NCBI RefSeq assembly: GCF_022601685.1 | Contig: NZ_JAKUML010000014.1 | Location: 1 to 64,000 of the forward strand | Length of the DNA stretch: 64,000 nt | Reading direction: 5' to 3' | From: Acinetobacter sedimenti | Lineage (GTDB): Bacteria > Pseudomonadota > Gammaproteobacteria > Pseudomonadales > Moraxellaceae | In this document: positions 19,128-27,243 of the stretch, piece by piece | Position numbering within the stretch: position 1 is the first letter of the stretch | Layout: every line of letters starts with the position of its first letter | Notes under the pieces: generated by a model | The model's database searches: none | Seen by the model: the letters and a program-made list of their open reading frames with translations, nothing else | What the model was told of the DNA's origin: nothing | Program-made: the position numbers and the translations under genes

Positions 19128-19697
19128 TTATGCCTTCGGCAAAGTCACACCTGTTTGACCTTGATATTTTCCACCACGGTCTTTGTATGAGGTTTCGCAG
19201 ACTTCATCACTTTCAAAGAATAACATCTGTGCCACGCCTTCACCCGCATAGATTCGTGCAGGCAGATTCGTCGTATTAGAAAATTCGAGTGTCACATGAC
19301 CTTCCCATTCAGGTTCAAGTGGCGTGACATTAACGATAATGCCACAGCGTGCATAGGTCGATTTACCCAAGCAAATGGTCAATACATTACGTGGAATACG
19401 AAAATATTCGACAGTACGTGCCAGTGCAAAAGAGTTTGGCGGAATGATACAAACGTCAGACTCAATATCAATAAAACTTTTATCATCGAAATTTTTCGGA
19501 TCGACAATCGCAGAATGCACATTGGTAAATACTTTGAATTCACGTGCACAGCGCACGTCGTAGCCATAGCTCGATACGCCATAGGAAATCAACTTTTCGC
19601 CATGCTCATCATAACGAATCTGACCTGAAGCATACGGCTCGATCATGCCATGTTGCTCACTCATTTCACGAATCCAACGATCAGATTTGATTGCCAT
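19128..19697 (-). CDS. dcd: dCTP deaminase
   Basis: 189 residues, close to the E. coli enzyme. It deaminates dCTP to dUTP, feeding dTTP synthesis through dUTPase. The catalytic glutamate falls at residue 138 in [12 protein letters not shown], the same number as in E. coli. The substrate-binding [10 protein letters not shown] and the [10 protein letters not shown] and [10 protein letters not shown] motifs are present. It is divergent from nothing close; upstream lies a long palindromic repeat and then rpe on the same strand. No anomaly. Confidence 0.95.
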   Translation of the reverse strand: MAIKSDRWIREMSEQHGMIEPYASGQIRYDEHGEKLISYGVSSYGYDVRCAREFKVFTNVHSAIVDPKNFDDKSFIDIESDVCIIPPNSFALARTVEYFRIPRNVLTICLGKSTYARCGIIVNVTPLEPEWEGHVTLEFSNTTNLPARIYAGEGVAQMLFFESDEVCETSYKDRGGKYQGQTGVTLPKA

Positions 19698-19719
19698 ATT
19701 GTTCCTACTTACTTAATTA

Positions 19720-19862
19720 GGAAGCTTCGAAAAACCATCTACATAGGCAAATTTCTGCGTTACGCCTTGCTCGCAATCCTCATGTACTTAACCGTACACT
19801 GCGGTTGCTGTGCGAGGGGCGCCTTGAAATTTACGCTACTCGCTTGGTTTTTTAGAAGCTCC
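19720..19862. repeat. Imperfect palindromic element, about 143 bp, possible non-autonomous repeat
   Basis: The ends are inverted: GGAAGCTTCGAAAAACCA (19720-19737) against the reverse complement of TGGTTTTTTAGAAGCTCC (19845-19862), about 16 of 18 matching. Inside, AAATTTC and GAAATTT flank GC-richer arms, and TGTAC/GTACA brackets the centre near 19784-19798. The interior is richer in G and C than the flanks. Layout and size fit an intergenic MITE-like or REP-like palindrome; from memory, similar sequences occur between Acinetobacter genes. No second copy was noticed in this window and no target duplication is evident. Confidence 0.55.
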
Positions 19863-19925
19863 CATTAAATGATTTAAATTTTTAACGATACTAACGCAAA
19901 TTAACTGAAATGCAAATGCAATGAC

Positions 19926-20612
19926 TTATACAGTGCGATTGCCAACCTTACCAAGCTCACTCCGCATCTGATCAATCACTTGCTTGTAATCAGGCTTGCT
20001 AAAGATCGCAGAGCCCGCCACAAACATATCCGCACCCGCTTCAGCGATTTCACGGATATTGGCAGGTGTAACACCACCATCGACTTCAAGATTGATATCA
20101 CGACCACTGGCATCAATGATTTGACGTGCTTGGCGCAGTTTATCCAACGTGGTTGGAATAAATTTCTGACCACCAAAACCAGGGTTGACACTCATCAATA
20201 GGATTTGATCGACTTTATCTAAGACATAATCCAAATAATGCAAAGGCGTTGCAGGATTAAACACAAGACCTGCTTTTGCACCGCCTGATTTGATCAATTG
20301 CAATGAACGGTCGATATGATCCGAGGCTTCAGGATGAAAGGTAATAATATCCGCACCCGCTTCTAAGAAATCACCAATCATGCGATCCACTGGCGACACC
20401 ATCAGATGCACATCAATCGGCGCTTTGATACCATAATTTTTTAAGGCTTTGCAGACACCTGCTCCAAAGGTCAAATTCGGTACATAGTGATTGTCCATCA
20501 CATCAAAATGCACCACATCCGCACCTGCCTCCAGTACACGTTCTACATCCTCGCCCAAGCGAGCAAAGTCGGCAGAAAGAATAGATGGGGCAATAAGATA
20601 TGGCTTAGACAT
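19926..20612 (-). CDS. rpe: Ribulose-phosphate 3-epimerase
   Basis: 228 residues, TIM barrel of normal length. It interconverts ribulose 5-phosphate and xylulose 5-phosphate in the pentose phosphate pathway. Seen motifs: [17 protein letters not shown], the metal-binding [37 protein letters not shown] and [12 protein letters not shown], with the catalytic aspartates and histidines in place. rpiA, which acts on the same substrate, is elsewhere in the window near 35 kb. The neighbours dcd and the M48 protease are functionally unrelated. Confidence 0.94.
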   Translation of the reverse strand: MSKPYLIAPSILSADFARLGEDVERVLEAGADVVHFDVMDNHYVPNLTFGAGVCKALKNYGIKAPIDVHLMVSPVDRMIGDFLEAGADIITFHPEASDHIDRSLQLIKSGGAKAGLVFNPATPLHYLDYVLDKVDQILLMSVNPGFGGQKFIPTTLDKLRQARQIIDASGRDINLEVDGGVTPANIREIAEAGADMFVAGSAIFSKPDYKQVIDQMRSELGKVGNRTV

Positions 20613-20692
20613 GATTCACCTGAATGTCAGTTGGCTAAATGTGGACGCATTATAGCAGAGCTAGGCTTTGTATTTTCGACCAAATTAAAAAT

Positions 20693-20720
20693 GGAATGAT
20701 CTGATGAAACCAATCATTCC
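20693..20720 (-). terminator. Terminator downstream of the M48 peptidase gene
   Basis: GGAATGAT (20693-20700) and ATCATTCC (20713-20720) form an 8-bp perfect stem with a 12-base loop. On the minus strand it is followed by ATTTTTAATTT, giving a U-rich tail, 29 bases after the stop of the M48 gene. Confidence 0.72.
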
Positions 20721-20748
20721 ATAGAAATATAGTTAAGTCAGCCTCAAA

Positions 20749-21762
20749 CTAAAGCTGTGCTTCTACCTGTGCAATGCGCTTTGCAGTTGCGGGATGACTT
20801 TGCATAAAGTCTGTAGCGTCTGCATCCGCTTCTTCTTCAATTTCATCGCTTAAACGCTTGAGAAAATCTGCCAAATATTTCGGAGAAATGCCCTGACGTT
20901 TTAACTCATCAATCGCATATTGATCGGCTTTAAGTTCAAACTTCTGCGAATATTGCGCAGACACCACAGCCAAAGGCAAACTTCCAAACAGATCAGAAGC
21001 ATCACCTGTGATCGACACATACAAAATCGAAATACCTAAACTTTGTAAGCCCTGCTCCAAGCTATGTCGCTGATCCAAATGCCCTTGCTCATGTGCAAGC
21101 ACTGCAAGGAGTTCTTGATCATTCTCAGCCAATTCGACCAACTCGTCAGTGAGCATAATCGTTCCATTTGGAATCGCTAATGCATTCGCCCCAATATATT
21201 CACCACCTTCACGGAAGATAATTTTTGCAGGCACTTTAGCTTGGATTTGCTTTTGATACATTGTCCGAATTTGTTTTTGACGTGTTGCCGTGATCTTACT
21301 TTTTTCAGTCACATCAATCAGATATTCTTCCGCTTCACCACCAATACGCTTTAACGCATCTTGAGGCATCTGCTGTGCAATCGCATGCGACGCCATCGGA
21401 ATACCCCAACGGTAAGTTGCAAACACCACTGCAACCGTCACAACCAAACTTAATGCAATCCATCGCCAACTGGATTCGATCGCATGGACTCGATGTGCAT
21501 TCTCCTTTGCCTTGAGATCAAGCCAATCTGGCACATGATTATCGAGAAACTCTATTCGTGCATCATGTGGCAATTCAATCGCAGGCAGAACCACACCAAT
21601 TGGTCCGATATAGATCATATCGTCATAGTGATAGAGCTTCTGCTGATGGGTATTTTGAGCATCCGTATATTCAACGATGGCACCGCTAGCATGTGCACGT
21701 AAAGTCGCATCATAGCCACGGTTGACGATACCATCATAAAATTTAATTGCGATTGATTGCAT
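20749..21762 (-). CDS. M48-family membrane metallopeptidase
   Basis: 337 residues. The zinc site HEQGH is visible in LAVLAHEQGHLDQRHSL near residue 245, with a downstream glutamate in KFELKADQYAIDEL that fits the third ligand (ExxxD) of the family. A transmembrane helix lies near residues 96-116 (WIALSLVVTVAVVFATYRWG). The first 90 residues form a separate small domain (IVNRGYDATLRAHASG...). The gene directly follows the DUF898 protein gene (48 bases), a pairing common in proteobacteria. A role in envelope proteolysis is likely; substrates are unknown. Confidence 0.85.
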   Translation of the reverse strand: MQSIAIKFYDGIVNRGYDATLRAHASGAIVEYTDAQNTHQQKLYHYDDMIYIGPIGVVLPAIELPHDARIEFLDNHVPDWLDLKAKENAHRVHAIESSWRWIALSLVVTVAVVFATYRWGIPMASHAIAQQMPQDALKRIGGEAEEYLIDVTEKSKITATRQKQIRTMYQKQIQAKVPAKIIFREGGEYIGANALAIPNGTIMLTDELVELAENDQELLAVLAHEQGHLDQRHSLEQGLQSLGISILYVSITGDASDLFGSLPLAVVSAQYSQKFELKADQYAIDELKRQGISPKYLADFLKRLSDEIEEEADADATDFMQSHPATAKRIAQVEAQL

Positions 21763-21810
21763 AAATTGCGCTACACCTTAAAAGCATTTATATCGAAGTA
21801 ACGACGACGA

Positions 21811-23109
21811 TTACAAAGAAATGTCGATATCAAAAATATCCGCCAGCTCTTCACCGATCGCATTGTAATCTTCTTGCGCTTTATTCATGAGTTCCGATGG
21901 ATCATCATAAAACACCACACTTAAAGACTCGATCTTATAACGGTAAATCCGTACCTGCGCCCACGCATACATCAAGCCCACTGAAAATAGAATCGCAAAA
22001 CTATTGGTCATCTGAATCCATGCAAACTTCCACGGACTGACATCCGTTTTCATCTGGCTATCACCGATCTGTACATGTGACCAAGTCGCTTTAAATAAAT
22101 AACCTTGTATCAATGGTGCAAGAAAGAATACCGCCATGAGGTATAAACCTGCGGCCAGGATCATCATCAACTCAGGTGCAATGCCTGCAAAATAACCCAC
22201 TGCAATCAATACACCCGCACCGAGTATTGCACCCATAAACATCAACATCGGCAACATCACTGCAGCGAAGAAATCTCCTGCATCGGCAGTTAAGCGAAAC
22301 TTGAGCTGTCCGATATAGAGGTGGTCCATTTGATAGCGCTTAAACCACAGCAAAGCGATTGGGAATAATAAACCCAGTGAAAATACTGTAATTAACCAAC
22401 AGCCTAGTGCCATGAGATAAGTGCGTTTCATATCCGCAGAAAAATGGAAACGGCTATTTTCATACTTACTATTACGCGCATGGAAACGCAGACTCGAACG
22501 GATCAACCACGGAATCACCAGTAAAAATGCAATAGTCAAAATCGCATTCGCCTCTAGTGACACATAGCTCGATGCTAGAAAAATACCGTACGCACCTAAT
22601 GCAATTAATCGTCCGACCAAGATACGTGACGGAATCCCTGTAAAGTCAAACTTACGATTTTTCAAATACGTATTGCCATAGAAATAACGTAGACGACGTA
22701 CTTTTGCCCACGGCGCATACAACGTCAGTGTAATAATGGTCAGAAATAAATTACTAATCCAAATCTTAAAGTATTCCGTCCCATTACCCTTAAAACCGAA
22801 ACGCCATGTTTGATGAATCTCTTGCATTGTCGGCTCAGAAGCGACCGCACTCCACGCAGGTGCATTAGTCGGACTAGCTACATTGGTAGTGGCTAAATTA
22901 GAGCTGACTTCATTAGAGCTAGCTACACTGCCACTGTCCACGTTGGAAGCATCTGTATGAGATGTATTCGAGTTCGTAGTACTGGAATTTGTAGAACTTG
23001 AGTTTGTACCACTTAGATGAGTGGAATTTTGATCAGAAGCATTGGTGCTACCAACGGCTCCACTGTCCCCAGACTGTGGTTCTACTGGTGGTTGATTGTC
23101 ATTATTCAT
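21811..23109 (-). CDS. YjgN/DUF898-family polytopic membrane protein
   Basis: 432 residues. The first ~90 residues are a Ser/Asn/Thr-rich low-complexity stretch (NSSSTNSSTTNSNTSH). The membrane part then starts with the DUF898 signature WRFGFKGNGTEYFKIW, then LTLYAPWAKVRRLRYFYGNT, repeated at the C-terminal end as SVGLMYAWAQVRIYRYK. About eight hydrophobic segments follow. Function unknown. The gene is upstream of and probably cotranscribed with the M48 peptidase, suggesting a joint membrane role. The low-complexity head is likely a disordered cytoplasmic tail. Confidence 0.85.
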   Translation of the reverse strand: MNNDNQPPVEPQSGDSGAVGSTNASDQNSTHLSGTNSSSTNSSTTNSNTSHTDASNVDSGSVASSNEVSSNLATTNVASPTNAPAWSAVASEPTMQEIHQTWRFGFKGNGTEYFKIWISNLFLTIITLTLYAPWAKVRRLRYFYGNTYLKNRKFDFTGIPSRILVGRLIALGAYGIFLASSYVSLEANAILTIAFLLVIPWLIRSSLRFHARNSKYENSRFHFSADMKRTYLMALGCWLITVFSLGLLFPIALLWFKRYQMDHLYIGQLKFRLTADAGDFFAAVMLPMLMFMGAILGAGVLIAVGYFAGIAPELMMILAAGLYLMAVFFLAPLIQGYLFKATWSHVQIGDSQMKTDVSPWKFAWIQMTNSFAILFSVGLMYAWAQVRIYRYKIESLSVVFYDDPSELMNKAQEDYNAIGEELADIFDIDISL

Positions 23110-23313
23110 AAATTTTAATATCTACTGAAAGCTTGCGATAAGTTGTTCACTGCAAATCTGCAACGATTTTTAAATACCTTTTCACCTCCAAATAAAACCT
23201 ATTCGGAGAAGTCGGCTAAAGTAGGTACTATACTGTAATTTTTAATCAATTCGATAAAATTATTATGACAACTTACTCAACATTCAATTCAATATTCAAG
23301 TCAGCATAACCGA

Positions 23314-24189
23314 TCAAACACCATGTAATTGCTCTGCATGATGTCGTAAATGATCAGCAATAAAGCTTTGAATAAAATAATAACCATGATCAAAGCCTTC
23401 ATGGAATCGAAGCGTTAGATTTTGTCCGACCTGATCACATGCTTGTTGCAGTTTTTCAGGGTGAAGCTGTGAATAAAACTGATCATCTAAACCTTGATCG
23501 ACTAAGATATTTGGAAATTGTTTACCACGTTCAATGATCAAGTGCGAACTATCATGTGCAAACCACGCTTGTTGATCCATGCCCAAATAATGACTAAATG
23601 CTTTTTCACCCCACGGACAAATACTTGGCGCGCAGATCGGTGCAAAAGCCGATACAGATTGAAACTTTTCAGGAAACTTAAACGCCAAACTCAATGCACC
23701 ATGACCTCCCATGCTGTGCCCCATTAAGCCAATTTTATATTTCACATCTTGGTTTGTCGCAATCGGAAAGTTATCTACAATGAGTTGATATAACTCATCG
23801 GCAATGTAAGTCTGCATCTGATAATGCTTCGCCCACAATGGCTGTGTTGCATTCACATAAAATCCCGCACCCTGCCCCAAATCCCAATGTGCATCATCCA
23901 TGACATCTTCACCCCGAGGGGAGGTACCAGGTGTGATCAGTATCAAATCTAATTCATTTGCGAGCTGTTGCGCATGTGCTTTGATGGCAAAAGTTTCTTC
24001 GGTACAAGTCAATCCTGCAAGATAAATCACTGCGGTACAATCCTGACCTTTCAATGCCTTTTCTGGAAGATATACCCCGAACTTCATGTCACATTGTAGA
24101 CTCTTTGCATGATGCCTATAAAAGCGTTGCTCACCTGCAAAGCAGTGATGTTTTTGTAATAATTCAATAGCAGACACGGCGTTCTCCAT
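23314..24189 (-). CDS. fghA: S-formylglutathione hydrolase
   Basis: 291 residues, alpha/beta-hydrolase of the esterase D family. It hydrolyses S-formylglutathione to formate and glutathione in formaldehyde detoxification. Nucleophile motif GHSMGGHGAL is near residue 155, oxyanion region VIYLAGLTCTEETF is upstream, the acid is in LVDQGLDDQFY and the base in GFDHGYYFI. An alternative GTG start four codons in (24177) has GGAG six bases before it, so the true protein could be 287 residues. The usual partner, glutathione-dependent formaldehyde dehydrogenase, is not adjacent. Confidence 0.92.
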   Translation of the reverse strand: MENAVSAIELLQKHHCFAGEQRFYRHHAKSLQCDMKFGVYLPEKALKGQDCTAVIYLAGLTCTEETFAIKAHAQQLANELDLILITPGTSPRGEDVMDDAHWDLGQGAGFYVNATQPLWAKHYQMQTYIADELYQLIVDNFPIATNQDVKYKIGLMGHSMGGHGALSLAFKFPEKFQSVSAFAPICAPSICPWGEKAFSHYLGMDQQAWFAHDSSHLIIERGKQFPNILVDQGLDDQFYSQLHPEKLQQACDQVGQNLTLRFHEGFDHGYYFIQSFIADHLRHHAEQLHGV

Positions 24190-24331
24190 AGCTAAAGCGA
24201 CATTTCAATCATTCAAACTAATTTCTTAAACTAATTTTTTAAAATCGTGTGTTAAACAAGTTCAGTTTAAACCGAAAATTGACCATTTCACTGTTAAGAA
24301 ATTTAACTTTGAAAAGCTAATATGAAACAAA

Positions 24332-25756
24332 TTAATGCGTTGATTTGTTTTGGCGTAATGGCAGGAAAACGCCTTCTTGCTTAGGTAAAGTCACTGCATT
24401 TTTCGGGAACAGACGTTGTTCTAACTGAGGCATCATTAGTTTGATGTTATCACCAATCACCCACTGCGGTTCTGACGGTTCAAAGCCTTGTGCAGCTTCC
24501 CATTTACCCACTGTCGCTTTAGCTTGATCAAATGCTGCTTTGAGATCGGTTTGCTCACGCATTGCTTCATCAAAGAAAGCTCGACCAAAATAGGTATAAT
24601 CTGCTTCATTACTGCAACCAAATGAGCTTTTATCGGCAGCCGACGCAGTGATAATCAATGTATCAGGAGATTGTAGCGCAGGAACAAAACTCCCCGAATA
24701 GCACGCCGAGATCACGATCACACGCCATCGAATACCCGAGTTATCCAATGTTTCACGAAGCCATTTTGGATTGATCGAATCCATCGCAATCGGCGCATTG
24801 GCAAGCTCAAACTCATTGACCAAACCGTGTGAGGTCATGTACAGGAATAGCACATCATTTTCGCGGTTCATCACGCCACCAATGCGAGCAAGCGCACGGG
24901 AAATACTGGTTGGTGTCGCCATTGGCAATTGCTCGGCACTTTGATCGTTATTGACCAATGCGATCGAACGTCCAAATGTACCGAATCGGGTATCAAACTG
25001 CTCTTTAATGCGCTCCACTTCTGAGCGGAAAACATCTTGATAACCTGCACCTGCAACACCGAGAAAATACCACTGGGCATCGACAAAGTTACTTGGTTGT
25101 AGGTTTTGCAAAGCTTGGGTTAGCAGTTCTGATTGAGCATATAAGGCTTTTTCAGAGATGCTCGGTTGTACTTCGGCAATTTTCCAAATCGGCTGACTTT
25201 TCACAGAAGACTGCCATACCACCATTGTAAATAACGTGGCAAACATGATCAGCAATAGTTCCCACCACGGCCATTTCAAAGTCCGCGCAAGTACCCACAC
25301 CACAGCCAAACTTTGCCATACGAAAAGCGCTAAAAACAACTGCGGTAAAAAACTATAAGTGAAATATGGCAACAGATCCAATGTCCCTAAATATTGCAAA
25401 AAGCTCTGCAATAAAGCGACATGCACATCTAAAATCAACCATAGCAACGCAGGAACCAACATGATGCGTTGCAATTCGGTACGCTGTGATAAGAAGATAC
25501 CGACAATCAACGCCAAGAACGGCCACAATAAATAGCTAATCAGCCCCTGTGGATTAAAATGTCCTTGCCCATCGGCGATGATCCAACTAAACAGCGAGTT
25601 CGCCACACAGCCTGCGATCACCCAAAACAACAACTGCAATGGTGTCGGTGCGACCCAAGCCAAGCTACGACGAGAGCCAATAAATAGCCACATTCCTGCA
25701 ATCAGATTATTTTTAAAATTCTGTAAGAAGAACGGCGTGGATTTAATCTCGTACAT
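24332..25756 (-). CDS. Membrane-anchored C13-family (legumain/caspase-like) cysteine peptidase
   Basis: 474 residues. The N-terminal 185 residues contain about five hydrophobic helices (for example LLFWVIAGCVANSLFSWII, FLALIVGIFLS, LLLIMFATLFTMVVW). The C-terminal soluble half is a caspase-fold protease: His310 in FLYMTSHGL and Cys352 in VIVISACYSGSF form the dyad after beta-strands ending in hydrophobics, as in clan CD. SIRWRV-like and DTLIITASAADKSSFGCS segments match the C13 pattern. The bacterial members are largely unstudied; they may process envelope proteins. It is a single gene with a large, repeat-bearing upstream region. Confidence 0.82.
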   Translation of the reverse strand: MYEIKSTPFFLQNFKNNLIAGMWLFIGSRRSLAWVAPTPLQLLFWVIAGCVANSLFSWIIADGQGHFNPQGLISYLLWPFLALIVGIFLSQRTELQRIMLVPALLWLILDVHVALLQSFLQYLGTLDLLPYFTYSFLPQLFLALFVWQSLAVVWVLARTLKWPWWELLLIMFATLFTMVVWQSSVKSQPIWKIAEVQPSISEKALYAQSELLTQALQNLQPSNFVDAQWYFLGVAGAGYQDVFRSEVERIKEQFDTRFGTFGRSIALVNNDQSAEQLPMATPTSISRALARIGGVMNRENDVLFLYMTSHGLVNEFELANAPIAMDSINPKWLRETLDNSGIRWRVIVISACYSGSFVPALQSPDTLIITASAADKSSFGCSNEADYTYFGRAFFDEAMREQTDLKAAFDQAKATVGKWEAAQGFEPSEPQWVIGDNIKLMMPQLEQRLFPKNAVTLPKQEGVFLPLRQNKSTH

Positions 25757-26250
25757 AGTCTTATTTACAATTTCTGCCTGTTGAAATTCAGTATGATTTA
25801 CACATCAGTGCTATTTTCATGATTGTCTAGTTTTAAGACTATTCAATGTAAAGCTTTCTCAGCTAAGTTGATTGATGTTTTCAAATTTAACCAAGATCAT
25901 ATTAAACTAGACCATCTTTCTCAGCTCACAGGTCATTGCTGTATTTCCGTACCATATTTTCGTAATATGTTCCCGTACTATATTCAACTGCAAAACATTT
26001 CCATATAAGACCTTTGCCCTATATATTTCAAAAATATTTCGTACAATACAATGACGAGCAACACACTACAAAATCCGACTGTATAGTGTAAGTGGTTATT
26101 TTAATTTGACAATGCGAAAAGGCGCTCACATAACAAATTGATAATGAGTTTTTCTGATCAACTACAGTTTTGCATATCTTAAATTACAATTCATGATCTT
26201 TGAAGATGTTTTTAGTGATTGATTTCAAATTATTATTCTGAAATACCGAT
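25757..26250. other. Intergenic region with an array of TATTTYCGTA-like repeats
   Basis: 494 AT-rich bases upstream of the C13 peptidase and downstream of rimI, both minus strand. No credible gene. Copies of a short motif cluster in it: TATTTCCGTA (25942-25951), TATTTTCGTA (25955-25964), TATGTTCCCGTA (25966-25977) and TATTTCGTA (26035-26043). The first three are in direct tandem at 11-13 base steps, an operator-like or iteron-like arrangement. The C13 promoter should lie between this array and 25757, but no clean -35/-10 pair stands out. Confidence 0.4.
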
Positions 26251-26736
26251 TTATTGACCAAATTGGAAAGCATCTTCATTTAGCATATTCACCATGATTA
26301 CGGCATGTTCTTTTTGATGATTTGGCGCAGGATAATAATTTTTCCGTAGATCAATCTGATGAAATCCCACTTTTTCATACAGCGCAATCGCAGAAAGATT
26401 ACTTTCCCGAACCTCTAAAAAAATTTGTACACATGCCGAACCTAATCGAGTGATCGCATCATTTAACATTGTTGTACCTAAGCCCTGCCCTTGATACTTC
26501 GGGTCAATCGCCATCAAAAGTAAATTCGCCTCATCTAAGACTTTTTGCATGATACAAAAACCAAGAATTTTTCCATCTTGCTCGACCACTGTCGATTGGT
26601 AACGCTCAACACTATCGGCGAACTGAGTTGCAGTCCACGGATGAAATTGAACTTGCTGTTCGATCGCACACACTGCATTGATATCAGTGTGTTGCATGTT
26701 TCGGAGATGAATTGCTTGATGTTTTGAAGTTTGCAT
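26251..26736 (-). CDS. rimI: Ribosomal-protein-alanine N-acetyltransferase
   Basis: 161 residues with a complete GNAT fold. RimI acetylates the N-terminal alanine of ribosomal protein S18. The acetyl-CoA loop is QGQGLGTTML in IDPKYQGQGLGTTMLND near residue 80, preceded by LLLMAIDP. The opening VCAIEQQVQFHPWTATQFADSV matches RimI sequences, and VRESNLSAIALYEKVGF with RKNYYPAP is the typical end. The N-terminus may be slightly overlong; no strong ribosome-binding site marks it. ynfA lies 39 bases upstream on the same strand. Confidence 0.88.
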   Translation of the reverse strand: MQTSKHQAIHLRNMQHTDINAVCAIEQQVQFHPWTATQFADSVERYQSTVVEQDGKILGFCIMQKVLDEANLLLMAIDPKYQGQGLGTTMLNDAITRLGSACVQIFLEVRESNLSAIALYEKVGFHQIDLRKNYYPAPNHQKEHAVIMVNMLNEDAFQFGQ

Positions 26737-26775
26737 TTTGGAATGGCTTAAATGAGTTTAAAACAGGAATATAAA

Positions 26776-27123
26776 TTAGCGAATAAACGCACTTGGTTGC
26801 AAGATGATGATCAACGCACCGCAAACCACGACTAAACCACCAGAGATATCCCACCATGTGAGTGGAATTTGATCGACATAACGTAGCCATATCAACGCCA
26901 TCGCCACATAGATCCCACCATAAGCTGCGTAGACTCGACCACTTGCTGTTGGATGCAAGCTCAAAAGCCAAACGAAGATCGCCAAGCTAAAAATGGTTGG
27001 TAACCACAGCCACCACGATTTTTGCTCACGCAAAATCAAATAAGGTAGATAACAACCAACGATTTCAGCAATCGCCGTGCAGACAAATAAGACAAATGTG
27101 CTGAGCAACTTTACATAGTCCAC
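26776..27123 (-). CDS. ynfA: YnfA/UPF0060-family small membrane protein
   Basis: 115 residues from a GTG at 27123, with GAGAAAG about 8 bases upstream; an in-frame ATG at 27150 and a GTG at 27165 exist but lack ribosome-binding sites, and the 27165 one lies within the clpA terminator. Four membrane helices as in the SMR-like UPF0060 family. Conserved features are AEIVGCYLPYL, FVWLLSLHPTASGRVYAAYGG and ALIWLRYVD. Function is not established; it resembles small multidrug transporters. Downstream is rimI, possibly cotranscribed. Confidence 0.85.
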   Translation of the reverse strand: MDYVKLLSTFVLFVCTAIAEIVGCYLPYLILREQKSWWLWLPTIFSLAIFVWLLSLHPTASGRVYAAYGGIYVAMALIWLRYVDQIPLTWWDISGGLVVVCGALIIILQPSAFIR

Positions 27124-27154
27124 GATGATATCTTTCTCATTCAAAACCATTATG

Positions 27155-27184
27155 AAAAAAAGCACAAACTCGAAAGCCTGTGCT
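27155..27184 (-). terminator. Rho-independent terminator of clpS-clpA
   Basis: On the minus strand AGCACA (27184-27179) and TGTGCT (27166-27161) form a stem followed by a run of seven T. It lies 60 bases after the clpA stop and just upstream of ynfA, so the two are separate units. Confidence 0.78.
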
Positions 27185-27243
27185 CTGCTTTTTACACTAC
27201 AAAGTGGTTAACCTTGTAATGTTAAATTTTTACCTTTCAGTCT

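Noticed and set aside
25823..26008. Sixty-one-codon plus-strand frame in the gap before the C13 gene
   Set aside because: It starts with TTG, has no ribosome-binding site and includes the TATTTYCGTA array; likely noncoding.
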